Assembly (NCBI GenBank): GCA_036563245.1 | Contig: DATCMU010000028.1 | Span: 15,994-79,993, forward strand | Direction: 5' to 3' | Source of the DNA: DATCMU01 sp036563245 | GTDB taxonomy: Bacteria > Pseudomonadota > Alphaproteobacteria > Rhizobiales > Devosiaceae | DNA length: 64,000 nucleotides | Part shown: positions 1-9,726 of the stretch, piece by piece | Position numbering within the stretch: position 1 is the stretch's first letter | Layout of the letters: every line of letters starts with the position of its first letter | The notes under the pieces: generated by a model | What the model saw: the letters and a program-made list of their open reading frames with translations, nothing else | What the model was told of the DNA's origin: nothing | The model's database searches: none | Translations under genes and position numbers: made by a program

Positions 1-41
1 GGGTCAGGCAGTGCCAACGAACGTGGCCCCCAGTCCGCTTT

Positions 42-1820
42 TTGCTTGACCGCGCAGAAGCGGCAAACGACGCTGGCCGCCCGAATATCGAACAACGGAT
101 ACCGCCCTTGACTCCCGATGCCGAACTCCTGACCCGCATGATCCGGGCGGGCACTCGTGAAATTCCCGCGGATGTCGTCATTCGCAATGTCCGCCTGCTC
201 GACGTGATAACCGGGGCCATCGCGCAGACCGATATCGCCATTGTCGGCGACCGTATCGTTGGCACCCACGCCGAATACGACGCGCACGAGGTCATCGATG
301 GCGAAGGCCGGTTTGCCGTGCCCGGCTTCATCGATACGCATCTCCACATCGAAAGTTCGCTGGTCACGCCCCATGAATTCGATCGCTGCGTGCTGCCGCA
401 TGGCGTGACCACGGTAATTTGCGATCCTCACGAGATCGCCAACGTTCTGGGCACCGAGGGCATTCGCTATTTCCTCGACAGCGCCGAACGCACCGTCATG
501 GATATCCGGGTCAACCTATCCTCGTGCGTACCCGCGACGCGCTTCGAGACGTCCGGTGCACGACTGGAGGTCGACGATCTCGTGCCGTTCCGCGACCATC
601 CACAGGTCATCGGGCTGGCCGAATTCATGAACTTTCCGGGTGTACTGGCGACAAGTCCCGATGCAATCGCCAAGCTCGTCGCCTTTCAGGACGGACACAT
701 CGACGGACATGCCCCGCTTCTGTCGGGCACAAGGCTCAACGGCTACCTTGCCGCGCGCATTCGCACCGACCACGAGGCGACCAGCGCCGCAGAGGCGCGG
801 GAGAAGCTCTCCAAGGGCATGCACATACTGATCCGTGAAGGATCGGTCTCAAAGGATCTGAACGCCCTTGCCGAAGTGCTCGACGAAAACACGTCCGCCT
901 ATGTCGCGCTGTGCACGGACGACCGCAATCCGCTCGACATCGCGGAGGAAGGGCACCTCGATGCTCTCATCCGCCGCCTGATCGACAAGGGCAGACCGCT
1001 GCACCACGTCTACCGCGCCGCCTCGCACTCGGCCGCCCGCATATTCGGCCTGACCGACCGTGGCCTGCTCGCGCCCGGCTGGCGCGCGGACATCGTGCTG
1101 CTCGACGACCTTGAGGCGTGCGCCGTCTCCGATGTCATCGCAGGGGGCCGTCTGGTCACCCCCGAGCTGTTTCGAGGACGCGAGACCGTGCCGCCTGTGG
1201 GTCTCTCCTCGATGAAGGCGAAGCCGGTGACCGCCGAGGCCTTCGTGACCCGGCCCCGCCCCGGGGAGAACCGGACACCGGTGATCGGCGTTCGACCCGG
1301 CCTCATTCTCACCTTCCGCGAAGAAGCGACGCTCGAGCATTCCGCCACCGGCCTCAAGCCCGACCTCGCCAACGATGTCATCAAGGTCGCGGTGATCGAA
1401 CGGCATGGGATCAACGGCAATATCGGCCGCAGTTTCGTGACCGGTTTCGGCCTCAAGCGCGGAGCCATCGCCTCGTCTGTGGGCCATGACAGCCACAACA
1501 TCACGGTGATCGGCGCCGATGACGCCGACATGGCCGCCGCCGTCAACCGCCTGATCGAGATGGGTGGGGGATTTGCGGTCGCCGAAGGCGGCAAGGTGAC
1601 CGCCGAACTCGCCCTGCCACTGGCCGGCCTGATGAGTCTTGAGCCATTCGAGACGGTATCGCACGCGCTCGAGCGGTTGCGGGACAAGGCGCACGACCTT
1701 GGCTGCGTGCTGCCCGAGCCGTTCCTGCAGGTCGCTTTCCTTGCGCTACCGGTGATCCCGCACCTCAAAATGACCGACTTCGGACTGTTTGATGTCGACA
1801 AGTTCGACTTCGTGAGCTGA
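42..1820 (+). CDS. ade: Adenine deaminase
   Basis: Deaminates adenine to hypoxanthine, feeding xanthine dehydrogenase in the same window. The protein belongs to the amidohydrolase superfamily: a beta-sandwich start (ADVVIRN), then GFIDTHLHIESS with the metal-binding HLH at about residues 100-102, and the adenine-deaminase features CDPHE and GLAEFMN. Length (about 590 aa) matches the family. The start is uncertain: the frame is open to the left edge, the first candidate is a TTG at 42, another TTG lies at 108 and the first ATG at 138. The real N-terminus may lie at any of these or just outside the window. It sits 33 bp before the CocE-like hydrolase on the same strand, so the two may be cotranscribed. 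Identity is confident; only the start is open. Confidence 0.93.
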   Translation: MLDRAEAANDAGRPNIEQRIPPLTPDAELLTRMIRAGTREIPADVVIRNVRLLDVITGAIAQTDIAIVGDRIVGTHAEYDAHEVIDGEGRFAVPGFIDTHLHIESSLVTPHEFDRCVLPHGVTTVICDPHEIANVLGTEGIRYFLDSAERTVMDIRVNLSSCVPATRFETSGARLEVDDLVPFRDHPQVIGLAEFMNFPGVLATSPDAIAKLVAFQDGHIDGHAPLLSGTRLNGYLAARIRTDHEATSAAEAREKLSKGMHILIREGSVSKDLNALAEVLDENTSAYVALCTDDRNPLDIAEEGHLDALIRRLIDKGRPLHHVYRAASHSAARIFGLTDRGLLAPGWRADIVLLDDLEACAVSDVIAGGRLVTPELFRGRETVPPVGLSSMKAKPVTAEAFVTRPRPGENRTPVIGVRPGLILTFREEATLEHSATGLKPDLANDVIKVAVIERHGINGNIGRSFVTGFGLKRGAIASSVGHDSHNITVIGADDADMAAAVNRLIEMGGGFAVAEGGKVTAELALPLAGLMSLEPFETVSHALERLRDKAHDLGCVLPEPFLQVAFLALPVIPHLKMTDFGLFDVDKFDFVS

Positions 1821-1853
1821 CGCGTCCCGCCGGCCAGACAAGGGGATTGGGCG

Positions 1854-3494
1854 ATGAGCCTGATGAGCGGCCTGATCGCACGAATGTATCGCCTGCCGCC
1901 ACGGCGCAATGCGGTGACGGTGATACGGGATCTCGAGGTTCCGGCCGACGACGGCATCGTGCTGATGACCGACCGCTACGCTCCCCGCAAACGCGGCACT
2001 CATCCCACGCTTCTCATCCGCCTGCCCTATGGACGGCGCAATCTCGCCGCCATGGCCGAAGCCTATGCCGAGCGCGGATACAACACGCTGATGCAGGCCT
2101 GTCGCGGAACCGGCGGTTCCGGCGGCATATTCGACCCGCTCGTGCACGAGCGCAGCGACGGCCTGGCCACGCTGGCCTGGATCCGTGAACAGCCATGGTT
2201 CGATGGACGGCTGGGGCTGACCGGTCCAAGCTACATGGGCTTCGCGCAATGGGCGATCTGCGATGCCCTGCCCCCGGGCTCGGCCATGTCGACCAAGGTG
2301 ACCAGTGCCGAGTTCGAATCCGTGGTGTTTCCAGGCGGCAGCTTCCACCTCGGGCTCTGGCTTTCGTGGATGCAGACCATCGAGGGCCTGCGCAACCCCG
2401 GCCTGAGATTCGTTGGCGACATGATGAGCGGAGCCATCGAACGAGCAACCCGCAAGGCGGCCAACCATCTGCCCCTGGTCGATGCTGACAAGGTCGCCAT
2501 GGGCCGCGAAGTCCCGTTCTGGCGCGACTGGATCCAAAAGGCGGTCGGCAATCACGAGTTCTGGGCCAGCATGGACCACCGCAAGCGCCTGGGGGCGGGG
2601 ACGCCGCCCAACCACTTCGTTTCCGGATGGCAGGATTTCATGGTCGACCAGCTGCTGCGTGATTTTGCAGCGCTGGTGGAAGCCGGGCAACGCCCTTACC
2701 TGACCATTGGCAGTTGGACCCATGTAGACAACGAATTGCAGGCCGAAAGCATGCGCCAGACACTCGTCTGGATGGACGCGCATCTGCTGGCGAAGCCGGG
2801 CGGCCTTCGAAAACAGCCAGTAAGGCTGCACATTTCAGGGGCCGACAAGTGGATCGAAAGCGAATGCTATCCCCCCGATGGCATGTCCGCGAGTTCTTTT
2901 CGTCTCCACCCCGAGAGCGCGCTGGACCGGGGACCGCCGCCGGATTCGACGCCAAGCCGGTTCGTTTACGATCCCTCGAAACCGACACCGAGCGTCGGGG
3001 GTGCGAAATTCGCCTTCACTGGCGCCGGTCCCCAGGACACCCGCTCGCTGGAAAGGCGCAAAGACGTGCTCTGTTTCACATCGCAGCCCCTTGATGCGCC
3101 ACTGACCGTTGTCGGCAGTCCCACTGTCACCCTGTTCGCCCGTTCCAGCCTGCAGCACGCGGATTTCTTCGTCAGCCTGAACGACGTCGCTCCGGACGGG
3201 CGTTCCCTGAACATGACCGACGCGATCCGTCGCATTGCGCCGGGCACCTGCCCGCCCGATGCCGAAGGCATCTGGCGCATCGAATTGCAGCTGCATGCCG
3301 TCGGCCACCAGTTTGACAAGGGCCACCGCCTGCGCGTGCTGGTCGCTTCTGGCGCTCACCCGCGCTTTGCGCGCAATCTTGGCACCGGGGAACAGATCGC
3401 CACCGCGACCGCCATGCGCGCGGCCACCCAGGAAGTCTTCCACGACCCGGGTCACCCCAGCGCCATCACGCTCCCGATCTATCGAGGGCTCTGA
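1854..3494 (+). CDS. CocE/NonD family (S15-type) hydrolase
   Basis: A 546-aa serine hydrolase of the X-Pro dipeptidyl-peptidase/CocE family. An alpha/beta-hydrolase core with the nucleophile elbow GPSYMG (Ser about residue 126) is preceded by RGTGGSGG, typical of the oxyanion region. The C-terminal third (from about residue 330) has the jelly-roll domain of this family (LTVVGSPTVTLFARSS, LRVLVASGAHPRFARN). The start is ATG 1854, with AAGGGG eight bases upstream; another ATG lies at 1863. No signal peptide is seen, so it is probably cytoplasmic. It follows ade closely, but no purine-related ester or amide substrate can be inferred from sequence. The substrate is unknown; cocaine esterase and acylase activities are family possibilities only. 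Confidence 0.85.
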   Translation: MSLMSGLIARMYRLPPRRNAVTVIRDLEVPADDGIVLMTDRYAPRKRGTHPTLLIRLPYGRRNLAAMAEAYAERGYNTLMQACRGTGGSGGIFDPLVHERSDGLATLAWIREQPWFDGRLGLTGPSYMGFAQWAICDALPPGSAMSTKVTSAEFESVVFPGGSFHLGLWLSWMQTIEGLRNPGLRFVGDMMSGAIERATRKAANHLPLVDADKVAMGREVPFWRDWIQKAVGNHEFWASMDHRKRLGAGTPPNHFVSGWQDFMVDQLLRDFAALVEAGQRPYLTIGSWTHVDNELQAESMRQTLVWMDAHLLAKPGGLRKQPVRLHISGADKWIESECYPPDGMSASSFRLHPESALDRGPPPDSTPSRFVYDPSKPTPSVGGAKFAFTGAGPQDTRSLERRKDVLCFTSQPLDAPLTVVGSPTVTLFARSSLQHADFFVSLNDVAPDGRSLNMTDAIRRIAPGTCPPDAEGIWRIELQLHAVGHQFDKGHRLRVLVASGAHPRFARNLGTGEQIATATAMRAATQEVFHDPGHPSAITLPIYRGL

Positions 3495-3622
3495 GCCAGG
3501 CCGCAGCGTTGCGCGCACCACCCCCTGAAACGCATCCAGGAAAAACGCACACCGCTCTTCCCGAATGCGCCGGGGTCAATGGTTGGGCGTCGAGACCACG
3601 ATCGGGACCGATCGACACGCCC

Positions 3623-5791
3623 CTAATTGCCAAGGGCAGCCTTGAGTTCGAGGCGACGGGCATGCAGAACCGGCTCGGTGTAGCCCGAAGGCGATTCCGT
3701 GCCCTTGAACACGAGGTCGAGCGCGGCCTGGAAGGCAATGGACGCATCGAAATCCGGCGCCATCTTCACATAGGCCGGATCCCCGGCATTCTGCTCGTCC
3801 ACCACCGCAGCCATGCGCTCGAAAACCTCGATCACCTGTTCGCGGCTGACGATCTCGTGCCGCAGCCAGTTGGCGATGTGCTGCGACGAAATGCGCAGGG
3901 TTGCGCGGTCCTCCATCAGGGCGACATCGTGGATGTCGGGCACTTTCGAACACCCGACGCCCTGCTCGATCCAGCGCACCACGTAACCGAGAATGCCCTG
4001 GGCATTGTTCTCCAGTTCGGAGCGGATATCGTTCGGCGCGAGCGTCGCCGTATCGAGCACAGGCATGGAAAACAGGTCGGCCAGCGGGGGCGTCGGCTCA
4101 TTGTGGCGACGTTTCTGCGCCGCGAACACATCGACCTCGAGATAGTGCAGCGCATGCAGGGTCGCCGCCGTCGGCGAAGGCACCCATGCCGTGTTGGCGC
4201 CGGCATTGGGATGCCCGATCTTGGTCCTGAGCATTTCCGCCATGGCGTCTGGGGCCGCCCACATGCCCTTGCCGATCTGCGCGCGGCCGGACAGGCCGCA
4301 TTCCAGGCCGATCATGACATTGCGGTCCTCATATGCCTTGAGCCAGCGCTCGGACTTGATCGCGTCCTTGCGCAGCACGGGACCGGCTTCCATCGATGTA
4401 TGGATCTCGTCGCCTGTGCGGTCGAGAAAACCGGTATTGATGAAGAACAATCGCTGACGCGCTTCGTAGATCGCCGCCTTGAGATTGGCCGAGGTGCGGC
4501 GCTCTTCATCCATGATGCCGATCTTGATCGTGTTCCGGGGCAGGTGCAGCATGTCCTCGACCGCACCGAACACATCGCAGGCGAAACGCACCTCATCGGG
4601 ACCGTGCATCTTGGGCTTGACCACATAGATGCTGCCGGTTGCCGAGTTCCGGCCCTTGTCGTGCATGGCGCAAAGGGCGGTTACCGCGGCATCGAGCAGC
4701 CCCTCTGGAATGTCGGCGCCGCTCTCGTCCTGTGCGGCCGGCGTGGTCATCAGGTGGCCCACATTGCGCACCAGCAGCAGCGCGCGCCCCTTCAGGGTCA
4801 GCGCCGAGCCGTCCGGCGCGACATAGTGCCGGTCATCGTTGAGGCGTCGCTCGATGGTCTTGCCGCCCTTTACAAAACTCTCGCTGAGATTGCCGTTCAT
4901 CAGGCCCAGCCAGTTGCGATAGACGCCGACCTTGTCCGCGGCATCCACCGCGGCGACCGAATCCTCGCAATCCTGGATCGTGGTTACCGCGCTCTCGACC
5001 ATCACGTCGGCGAGGCCGGCCTTGTGGGTCTTCCCGATCGGATGATCGGGCGCCACATGCAGTTCGACATGCAGACCGTTGTGCCGCAGAAGGATCACCT
5101 GCCGTCCCGGTTCGCTGGAATAGCCAGCGAACGCCGACGGGTCGGCCAGCCCGGTCTCTCCGTCTGGCGTACCGATGGAAAGGCGCGCGCCGTCACCTTC
5201 GGTGACCACGCCATAGTCCGTCACATCCGCATGGCTGCCCCCGGCAAGTGGAAATGCCTTGTCCAGGATCGCAGCCACCCGGGCGAAGACCTCGTTCCCG
5301 CGCTTGGGATTGTACCCCTCGCCCGGCGCCAGTTCGCCGCGCTGCTCGATGGCGTCGGTGCCATAGAGCGCGTCATAGAGGCTTCCCCAGCGCGCATTCG
5401 CCGCATTCAGGGCATAGCGCGCATTGGAAACCGGCACCACAAGCTGTGGCCCGCAGATGGTCGAGATTTCGCGGTCCAGGTTCTCGGTCTCAATGCTGAA
5501 TTCGCCGGGCGGCTCCACCAGATAGCCGATCTCGCGCAGGAAACTCTCGTAGCCCGCAGGGTCGTTGGCCACCGGACCGTTGGCCCGATGCCAGGCATCG
5601 ATCTTGTTCTGCAGGACATCACGAATGCCAAGCAATTCGGAATTACGCGCCCCGAAGCGCGCCACCAGGCCGGACAGCCCCTCCCAGAATTCTCCGGCCG
5701 AGACCGGCACGCCGTCCAGTGCCTCACGCTCGATGAAATCCGCGAGACGGCTGTCGACCATCAGTCCCGCACGCTTGGAATAAACGCTCAT
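3623..5791 (-). CDS. glcB: Malate synthase G
   Basis: Condenses glyoxylate with acetyl-CoA to malate. The 722-aa length matches monomeric malate synthase G (about 720 aa) rather than the shorter A form. Recognisable blocks include TIQDCEDSVAAVDAADK, GLNVGVRWIE-type C-terminal text (RWIEQGVGCSKVPDI) and PSPTAATLHALHY. I chose ATG 5791 (MSVYSKRAGL), preceded by GGGAGAAGG; the open frame extends to 5929 but that upstream text is not family-like. It lies downstream of guaD on the same strand after a 169-bp gap and converges on the CocE-like gene. In this setting it would consume the glyoxylate released by ureidoglycolate lyase (AllA), so it is probably the terminal step of purine degradation here. 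That link is inference from context. Confidence 0.95.
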   Translation of the reverse strand: MSVYSKRAGLMVDSRLADFIEREALDGVPVSAGEFWEGLSGLVARFGARNSELLGIRDVLQNKIDAWHRANGPVANDPAGYESFLREIGYLVEPPGEFSIETENLDREISTICGPQLVVPVSNARYALNAANARWGSLYDALYGTDAIEQRGELAPGEGYNPKRGNEVFARVAAILDKAFPLAGGSHADVTDYGVVTEGDGARLSIGTPDGETGLADPSAFAGYSSEPGRQVILLRHNGLHVELHVAPDHPIGKTHKAGLADVMVESAVTTIQDCEDSVAAVDAADKVGVYRNWLGLMNGNLSESFVKGGKTIERRLNDDRHYVAPDGSALTLKGRALLLVRNVGHLMTTPAAQDESGADIPEGLLDAAVTALCAMHDKGRNSATGSIYVVKPKMHGPDEVRFACDVFGAVEDMLHLPRNTIKIGIMDEERRTSANLKAAIYEARQRLFFINTGFLDRTGDEIHTSMEAGPVLRKDAIKSERWLKAYEDRNVMIGLECGLSGRAQIGKGMWAAPDAMAEMLRTKIGHPNAGANTAWVPSPTAATLHALHYLEVDVFAAQKRRHNEPTPPLADLFSMPVLDTATLAPNDIRSELENNAQGILGYVVRWIEQGVGCSKVPDIHDVALMEDRATLRISSQHIANWLRHEIVSREQVIEVFERMAAVVDEQNAGDPAYVKMAPDFDASIAFQAALDLVFKGTESPSGYTEPVLHARRLELKAALGN

Positions 5792-5960
5792 CCTTCTCCC
5801 TTTCCCGGCTGTTCGTATGCCGGTTCCGCTGGCAAGAGCCGCAAGCCCTGCGGCGTTGAAGTCCGGCGATGCGCCGGCTGATCTCTGGAGCAACGCGGCA
5901 CATCCGGAAGAAGCGGCGTCCACCTGCACTGGTTAATTGTCGTATGAACCGATATTTGCG
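5792..5960. other. Intergenic gap guaD-glcB
   Basis: 169 bp between the guaD stop and the glcB start, the largest internal gap of the leftward purine block apart from the one after the binding-protein gene. It carries the glcB ribosome binding site at its left end. I see no convincing hairpin with a T-run. It could hold a separate glcB promoter, which would let glyoxylate use be controlled apart from the deaminases. Confidence 0.4.
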
Positions 5961-7268
5961 TCAATACGCAAGTCTCGACTTGAGACCAACCCCCGCGACA
6001 TAGGTCTCGACGATCGAGCGGTCGTCGCCCATTGTCTGCAGCACGAACAGTTCCTCGGAAAGCGAGGTAACCGTTTCCATGCGCAGCGCGCCGGCAGGCG
6101 TTGCCCCGGCATCGAGCACGACCAGGTCGGCATCCTGCCCCGGCTCTATGCTGCCGATGCGGTCGGAAAGCGAGAGAGCCCGGGCGTTTCCCAGGGTCAT
6201 CATGTAGAACGAAAGGAGTGGGGTCAGGGTCTGCCCGTTCAGTTGCAGGACCTTGTAGGCCTCATCGAAGGTGCGCAGCATCGAATAGGAGGTGCCACCT
6301 CCCACGTCGGTCGCCACTGCGATCCGCACGCCACCTTCGGCCAGTCGTTGCCAGTCGAACAACCCGCTGCCCAGAAACAGGTTCGATGTTGGACAGAAAA
6401 CCGCGACAGAACCGGTATAGGCCAAAGCCTCTATCTCTCGCTCCGAGAGATGGATGCAATGCCCAAGAAGGGTACGCGGCCCCAGGAGCCCGAACTGTTC
6501 GTAAACGCCGGTATAGTCAGGCGCCTCGGGATAGAGCGACTGGGTGAAGGCGATCTCGTCATGGTTCTCGGAGAGATGCGTCTGCACGTAGCAACCCGGG
6601 AATTCCTCGGCCAGCGCCCCGGCGGCCTCGAGTTGCTCCGGCGTCGAGGTGATCGCGAAACGCGGCGTGATTGCATAGAGCGCCCGCCCGCGGCCATGCC
6701 ATTTCCTGATCAGGCGCCGGGTTTCGTCATAGCCCGATTGCGCCGTGTCGGTCAGCGCCCGGGGCGCCTCGCGATCCATCATCACCTTGCCGCCGATCAT
6801 GAGCATGTTGCGCCGCTTTGCCTCGGTGAAGAAGGCATCGGCGGACGCGGCGTGGACGGTGCAATAGGCGGCGGCGGTCGTCGTGCCGTGCCGGATCATC
6901 TCGTCGAAGAACAGCGACGCGATGCGCGAGGCATGCTCGGGATCCCCGAATTTTTGTTCCTCGACAAAGGTATAGGTGTTCAGCCAGTCCAGAAGTTGCA
7001 CACCGAACGAGCCGATCACCTGCATCTGGCTGAAATGGATGTGCGGATCGATGAAGCCGGGCGTGATCAGGTGTGGGCGATGGTCGATCACCGTGCTGGT
7101 GGCTGGCGCGGACCAACCCACTTCCGTATATTCGCCCGCGGCAATGATCTGCCCGTTCTCGATAACGATCGCTCCGTCCACGATATAGCGGACGCAGTCG
7201 GTGTCCTCCGCCGAACGCGGTGCGTCGGTGAAGGTCAGAATCCGGCCTCGCAGGACGGTCTGACTCAT
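5961..7268 (-). CDS. guaD: Guanine deaminase
   Basis: Hydrolyses guanine to xanthine and ammonia. A 435-aa amidohydrolase with the zinc ligands in GFIDPHIHFSQ (HIH at about residues 76-78), QTHLSENHDE, GHCIHLSERE and ATDVGGGTSYSM, the set typical of bacterial and eukaryotic GuaD. Start ATG 7268 overlaps the stop of puuD by four bases, so the two are translationally coupled. This is the amidohydrolase type of guanine deaminase, unrelated to the cytidine-deaminase-fold type found in Bacillus. Its product is the substrate of XdhAB encoded by the same leftward block. Confidence 0.95.
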   Translation of the reverse strand: MSQTVLRGRILTFTDAPRSAEDTDCVRYIVDGAIVIENGQIIAAGEYTEVGWSAPATSTVIDHRPHLITPGFIDPHIHFSQMQVIGSFGVQLLDWLNTYTFVEEQKFGDPEHASRIASLFFDEMIRHGTTTAAAYCTVHAASADAFFTEAKRRNMLMIGGKVMMDREAPRALTDTAQSGYDETRRLIRKWHGRGRALYAITPRFAITSTPEQLEAAGALAEEFPGCYVQTHLSENHDEIAFTQSLYPEAPDYTGVYEQFGLLGPRTLLGHCIHLSEREIEALAYTGSVAVFCPTSNLFLGSGLFDWQRLAEGGVRIAVATDVGGGTSYSMLRTFDEAYKVLQLNGQTLTPLLSFYMMTLGNARALSLSDRIGSIEPGQDADLVVLDAGATPAGALRMETVTSLSEELFVLQTMGDDRSIVETYVAGVGLKSRLAY

Positions 7269-8506
7269 GAACCCCTCTTGGTTTCCCCTGTCGCCTCGCG
7301 ATACCAGGTCACCAGCACCGCCCGCTCCTCGGGCGTGATGTCGGTGACGTTGCCTGGCGGCATCGCGTGACTCACACCCGCCTGCAGATAAATCTGTCGG
7401 GCGTGCGTGGCAATGGCTAGATCGCTGTCAAGACGTACGTTTTTCGGCGCCTCGTAAACACCGTCCCAGACCGGCTCGGCTGCGTGGCACATCGAACAAC
7501 GACTGGAAACGATATCGCGCGCAGCATCGAAATGTGTGGTGGCGGCGAATTGTTGTGCCTCGCGTGAGGCCATCTCGGAGCTGTCGACCCCGGGCAACTT
7601 GGGCGCCGTGGACAACCACATGATCACGATGAACAGCACCGCGGCGGCCGCCCAGGTCCAGTTCGGACTGCCCTTTCGCGCGTGCCGGGTATTGAAATAG
7701 TGCCGGATCACCACGCCGATCAGGAAGATCAGCGACGCGATCACCCAGTTGTAGGGCGTCGCGAACGCCAGTGGATAGTGGTTCGACAGCATGAAGAAGA
7801 TCACGGGCAGCGTCAGGTAATTGTTGTGGACCGAACGCTGCTTGCTCTGCTTGCCGAGCGCGGGGTCGGGCGCCTGTTTGGCCAGAAGCGACGCCACCAC
7901 CTTCTTCTGGTTGGGAATGATGATGAAGAACACGTTGGCCGACATGATGGTCGCGGTGAAGGCGCCCATATGCAAGAACGCCGCGCGGCCGGTGAACAGG
8001 TGGACATAGATCCACGACATCGCCACCAGAACGACGAACAGCAGCGCCATCAGAACGGTGTCGTTGCGTCCAACGGGCGACTTGCACAAGGCGTCATAGA
8101 CCAGCCAGCCCACGCCGATCGAAGCCATGGAAATCGCGATACCGCCCCAGACCGGCACGTCGAGCACATGTCGGTCGATAAGGAACAGGTCGGCGCCCGC
8201 ATAGTAGACGACCGCGAGCATGGCGAACCCGGTGAGCCAGGTCGCATAGCTCTCCCACTTGAACCAGGTCAGGTGCTCGGGCAGGCTGGCCGGCGCCACC
8301 AGATATTTGGCGATGTGGTAGAACCCGCCGCCATGCACTTGCCATTCCTCGCCATGCGCGCCCTCGGGCAGGTCGGGCGACGGGCGCAGCGCAAGGTCGA
8401 GTGCGATGAAATAGAATGAAGACCCGATCCAGGCGATCGCGGTCACCACATGAAGCCAGCGGACCGCGAATGCCAGCCATTCCCACATGATCGTGAAGTC
8501 GGTCAA
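7265..8506 (-). CDS. puuD: Membrane urate oxidase with cytochrome c domain (PuuD)
   Basis: Oxidises urate to 5-hydroxyisourate at the membrane. The N-terminal part has about eight hydrophobic segments starting with WLHVVTAIAWIGSSFYF, the hallmark of PuuD. The C-terminal part is a monohaem cytochrome c domain with CSMCH 72 residues before the end and a likely axial Met in HAMPPGNVT. PuuD therefore probably passes electrons to the respiratory chain and makes no peroxide, unlike soluble uricase. I prefer TTG 8506 as start: GAGGGGG lies seven bases upstream, and the resulting N-terminus has the usual length. The frame also offers GTG 8551 and ATG 8488. Length 413 aa. It follows an intrinsic terminator after the binding-protein gene, so it may have its own promoter or be attenuated. 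Confidence 0.93.
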   Translation of the reverse strand: MTDFTIMWEWLAFAVRWLHVVTAIAWIGSSFYFIALDLALRPSPDLPEGAHGEEWQVHGGGFYHIAKYLVAPASLPEHLTWFKWESYATWLTGFAMLAVVYYAGADLFLIDRHVLDVPVWGGIAISMASIGVGWLVYDALCKSPVGRNDTVLMALLFVVLVAMSWIYVHLFTGRAAFLHMGAFTATIMSANVFFIIIPNQKKVVASLLAKQAPDPALGKQSKQRSVHNNYLTLPVIFFMLSNHYPLAFATPYNWVIASLIFLIGVVIRHYFNTRHARKGSPNWTWAAAAVLFIVIMWLSTAPKLPGVDSSEMASREAQQFAATTHFDAARDIVSSRCSMCHAAEPVWDGVYEAPKNVRLDSDLAIATHARQIYLQAGVSHAMPPGNVTDITPEERAVLVTWYREATGETKRGS

Positions 8507-8552
8507 TGTACTGCCCCCTCGCAACCAATTCGAGTACACCGAACCGCGCACA

Positions 8553-8581
8553 GAAAAAAGAGGCGGGTCTTTGCCCGCCTC
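8553..8581 (-). terminator. Intrinsic terminator after the BMP binding-protein gene
   Basis: On the minus strand GAGGCGGG pairs with CCCGCCTC across a six-base loop and is followed at once by CTTTTTTC, a classic Rho-independent terminator. It lies 26 bp after the binding-protein stop and 47 bp before the preferred puuD start. It should end or attenuate transcription of the ABC importer before puuD-guaD. Confidence 0.88.
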
Positions 8582-8606
8582 CCGGTTCTTTCAGGCGCGG
8601 ATGAGA

Positions 8607-9689
8607 TCAGGACGCGCTTTGCACGCCCTTCACATACCAGTCGATGACCGCAAGGTCGCTGTCCGGCATGGTGGCGCCATCGGCAACCTTCTGGTTGCCG
8701 TCCTGGTCGAAGATCGGGCCGGTGAACACATTGTAGGTGCCATCGTGCCAGCCTTTCTGGATCGCGTCGGCGGCAGCCTGTACGTCCGCTGGCATGGCCG
8801 GATTGTAGGGGGAAATCTTGACGGTGCCTTCCTTGAAGCCCCACCAGGTATCCTGTGAAGCCCAGGTTCCGTCGATGACCGCCTTGGCGCGCGCGACGTA
8901 GTACGGCCCCCAGATATCCTCGATCGCAGTCAGGTGCGCCTTCGGCGCGAAGGTCGACATGTCGGCGCCCTGCCCGAAGCCGTAAAGCCCCTTCTGCTCC
9001 AGGATCTGCAACGCTGCCGGGCTGTCGGTATGGGTCGTCACGATATCGCAACCCAGGTTGATCAGCGTCTCGGTCGCGGCGGCCTCCTTGGCCGGGTCGA
9101 ACCAGCTGTCGATCATCACCAGCTTGACCTGGATATCGGGATTGACGGCCTGTGCGGCGAGCGTGAAGGCGTTCACGCCCAGCACCACTTCGGGCACCTT
9201 GTACGAACCCAGGTATCCGATGACGCCGGTCTTGCTCATCATCCCGGCGATGGTGCCCAGCACTGCGCGTCCTTCATGGAAACGTGAATTGTAGGTCGCC
9301 ACGTTGTCGGCCCGCTTGTAGCCGGTGCAGTGCTCGAACTTCACGTCCGGGAACTCGGAGGCGACCTGGATGGTCTGGTCCATGTAACCGTAGGAGGTGG
9401 TGAAGATCAGCTTGCAGCCCTGCTGCGCGAGGTCGCGGATCACGGGAATGGCGCTGGCGTCTTCGTTCACGTTCTCCACGTAGACGGTCTCGACGGCGCT
9501 GCCCAGTTCCTTCTCGACTTCCTCACGGCCCTTGTTGTGGGCCCAGGTCCAGCCGAAATCGCCGATCGGGCCGAGGAAGATGTAGCCCACCTTGAGCGGG
9601 TCCGCCGCGAAAGCACGGCTTCCCAGGAGCGGAAGGGCGGAGGTGGCCGCCGCGGCCTTCACGAAATTGCGGCGTGTCAGTCTGGTCAT
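8607..9689 (-). CDS. BMP-family ABC transporter substrate-binding protein
   Basis: A 360-aa periplasmic binding protein of the BmpA/Med (nucleoside-type) family. ATG 9689 has AAGGAGA just upstream. The N-terminus is a twin-arginine signal (TRRNFVKAAAATSALPLLG, cleavage near AFA). The mature part begins LKVGYIFLGPIGDFGWTWAHN, the typical BMP opening, with TTSYGYMD and TTHTDSPAA further on. It closes a four-gene importer unit with the ATPase and two permeases. Its position between xdhC and puuD suggests a purine base, nucleoside or ureide as ligand; that is inference, not visible in the sequence. Confidence 0.92.
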   Translation of the reverse strand: MTRLTRRNFVKAAAATSALPLLGSRAFAADPLKVGYIFLGPIGDFGWTWAHNKGREEVEKELGSAVETVYVENVNEDASAIPVIRDLAQQGCKLIFTTSYGYMDQTIQVASEFPDVKFEHCTGYKRADNVATYNSRFHEGRAVLGTIAGMMSKTGVIGYLGSYKVPEVVLGVNAFTLAAQAVNPDIQVKLVMIDSWFDPAKEAAATETLINLGCDIVTTHTDSPAALQILEQKGLYGFGQGADMSTFAPKAHLTAIEDIWGPYYVARAKAVIDGTWASQDTWWGFKEGTVKISPYNPAMPADVQAAADAIQKGWHDGTYNVFTGPIFDQDGNQKVADGATMPDSDLAVIDWYVKGVQSAS

Positions 9690-9726
9690 GATGGTCTCCT
9701 TGGATTTTTTACGCGGTTTCTTGAAA

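Noticed and set aside
3509..5881. 790-codon + strand frame
   Set aside because: It is antisense to glcB, which has full family motifs; its residue mix (His, Arg, Asp, Gly rich) is a high-GC shadow.
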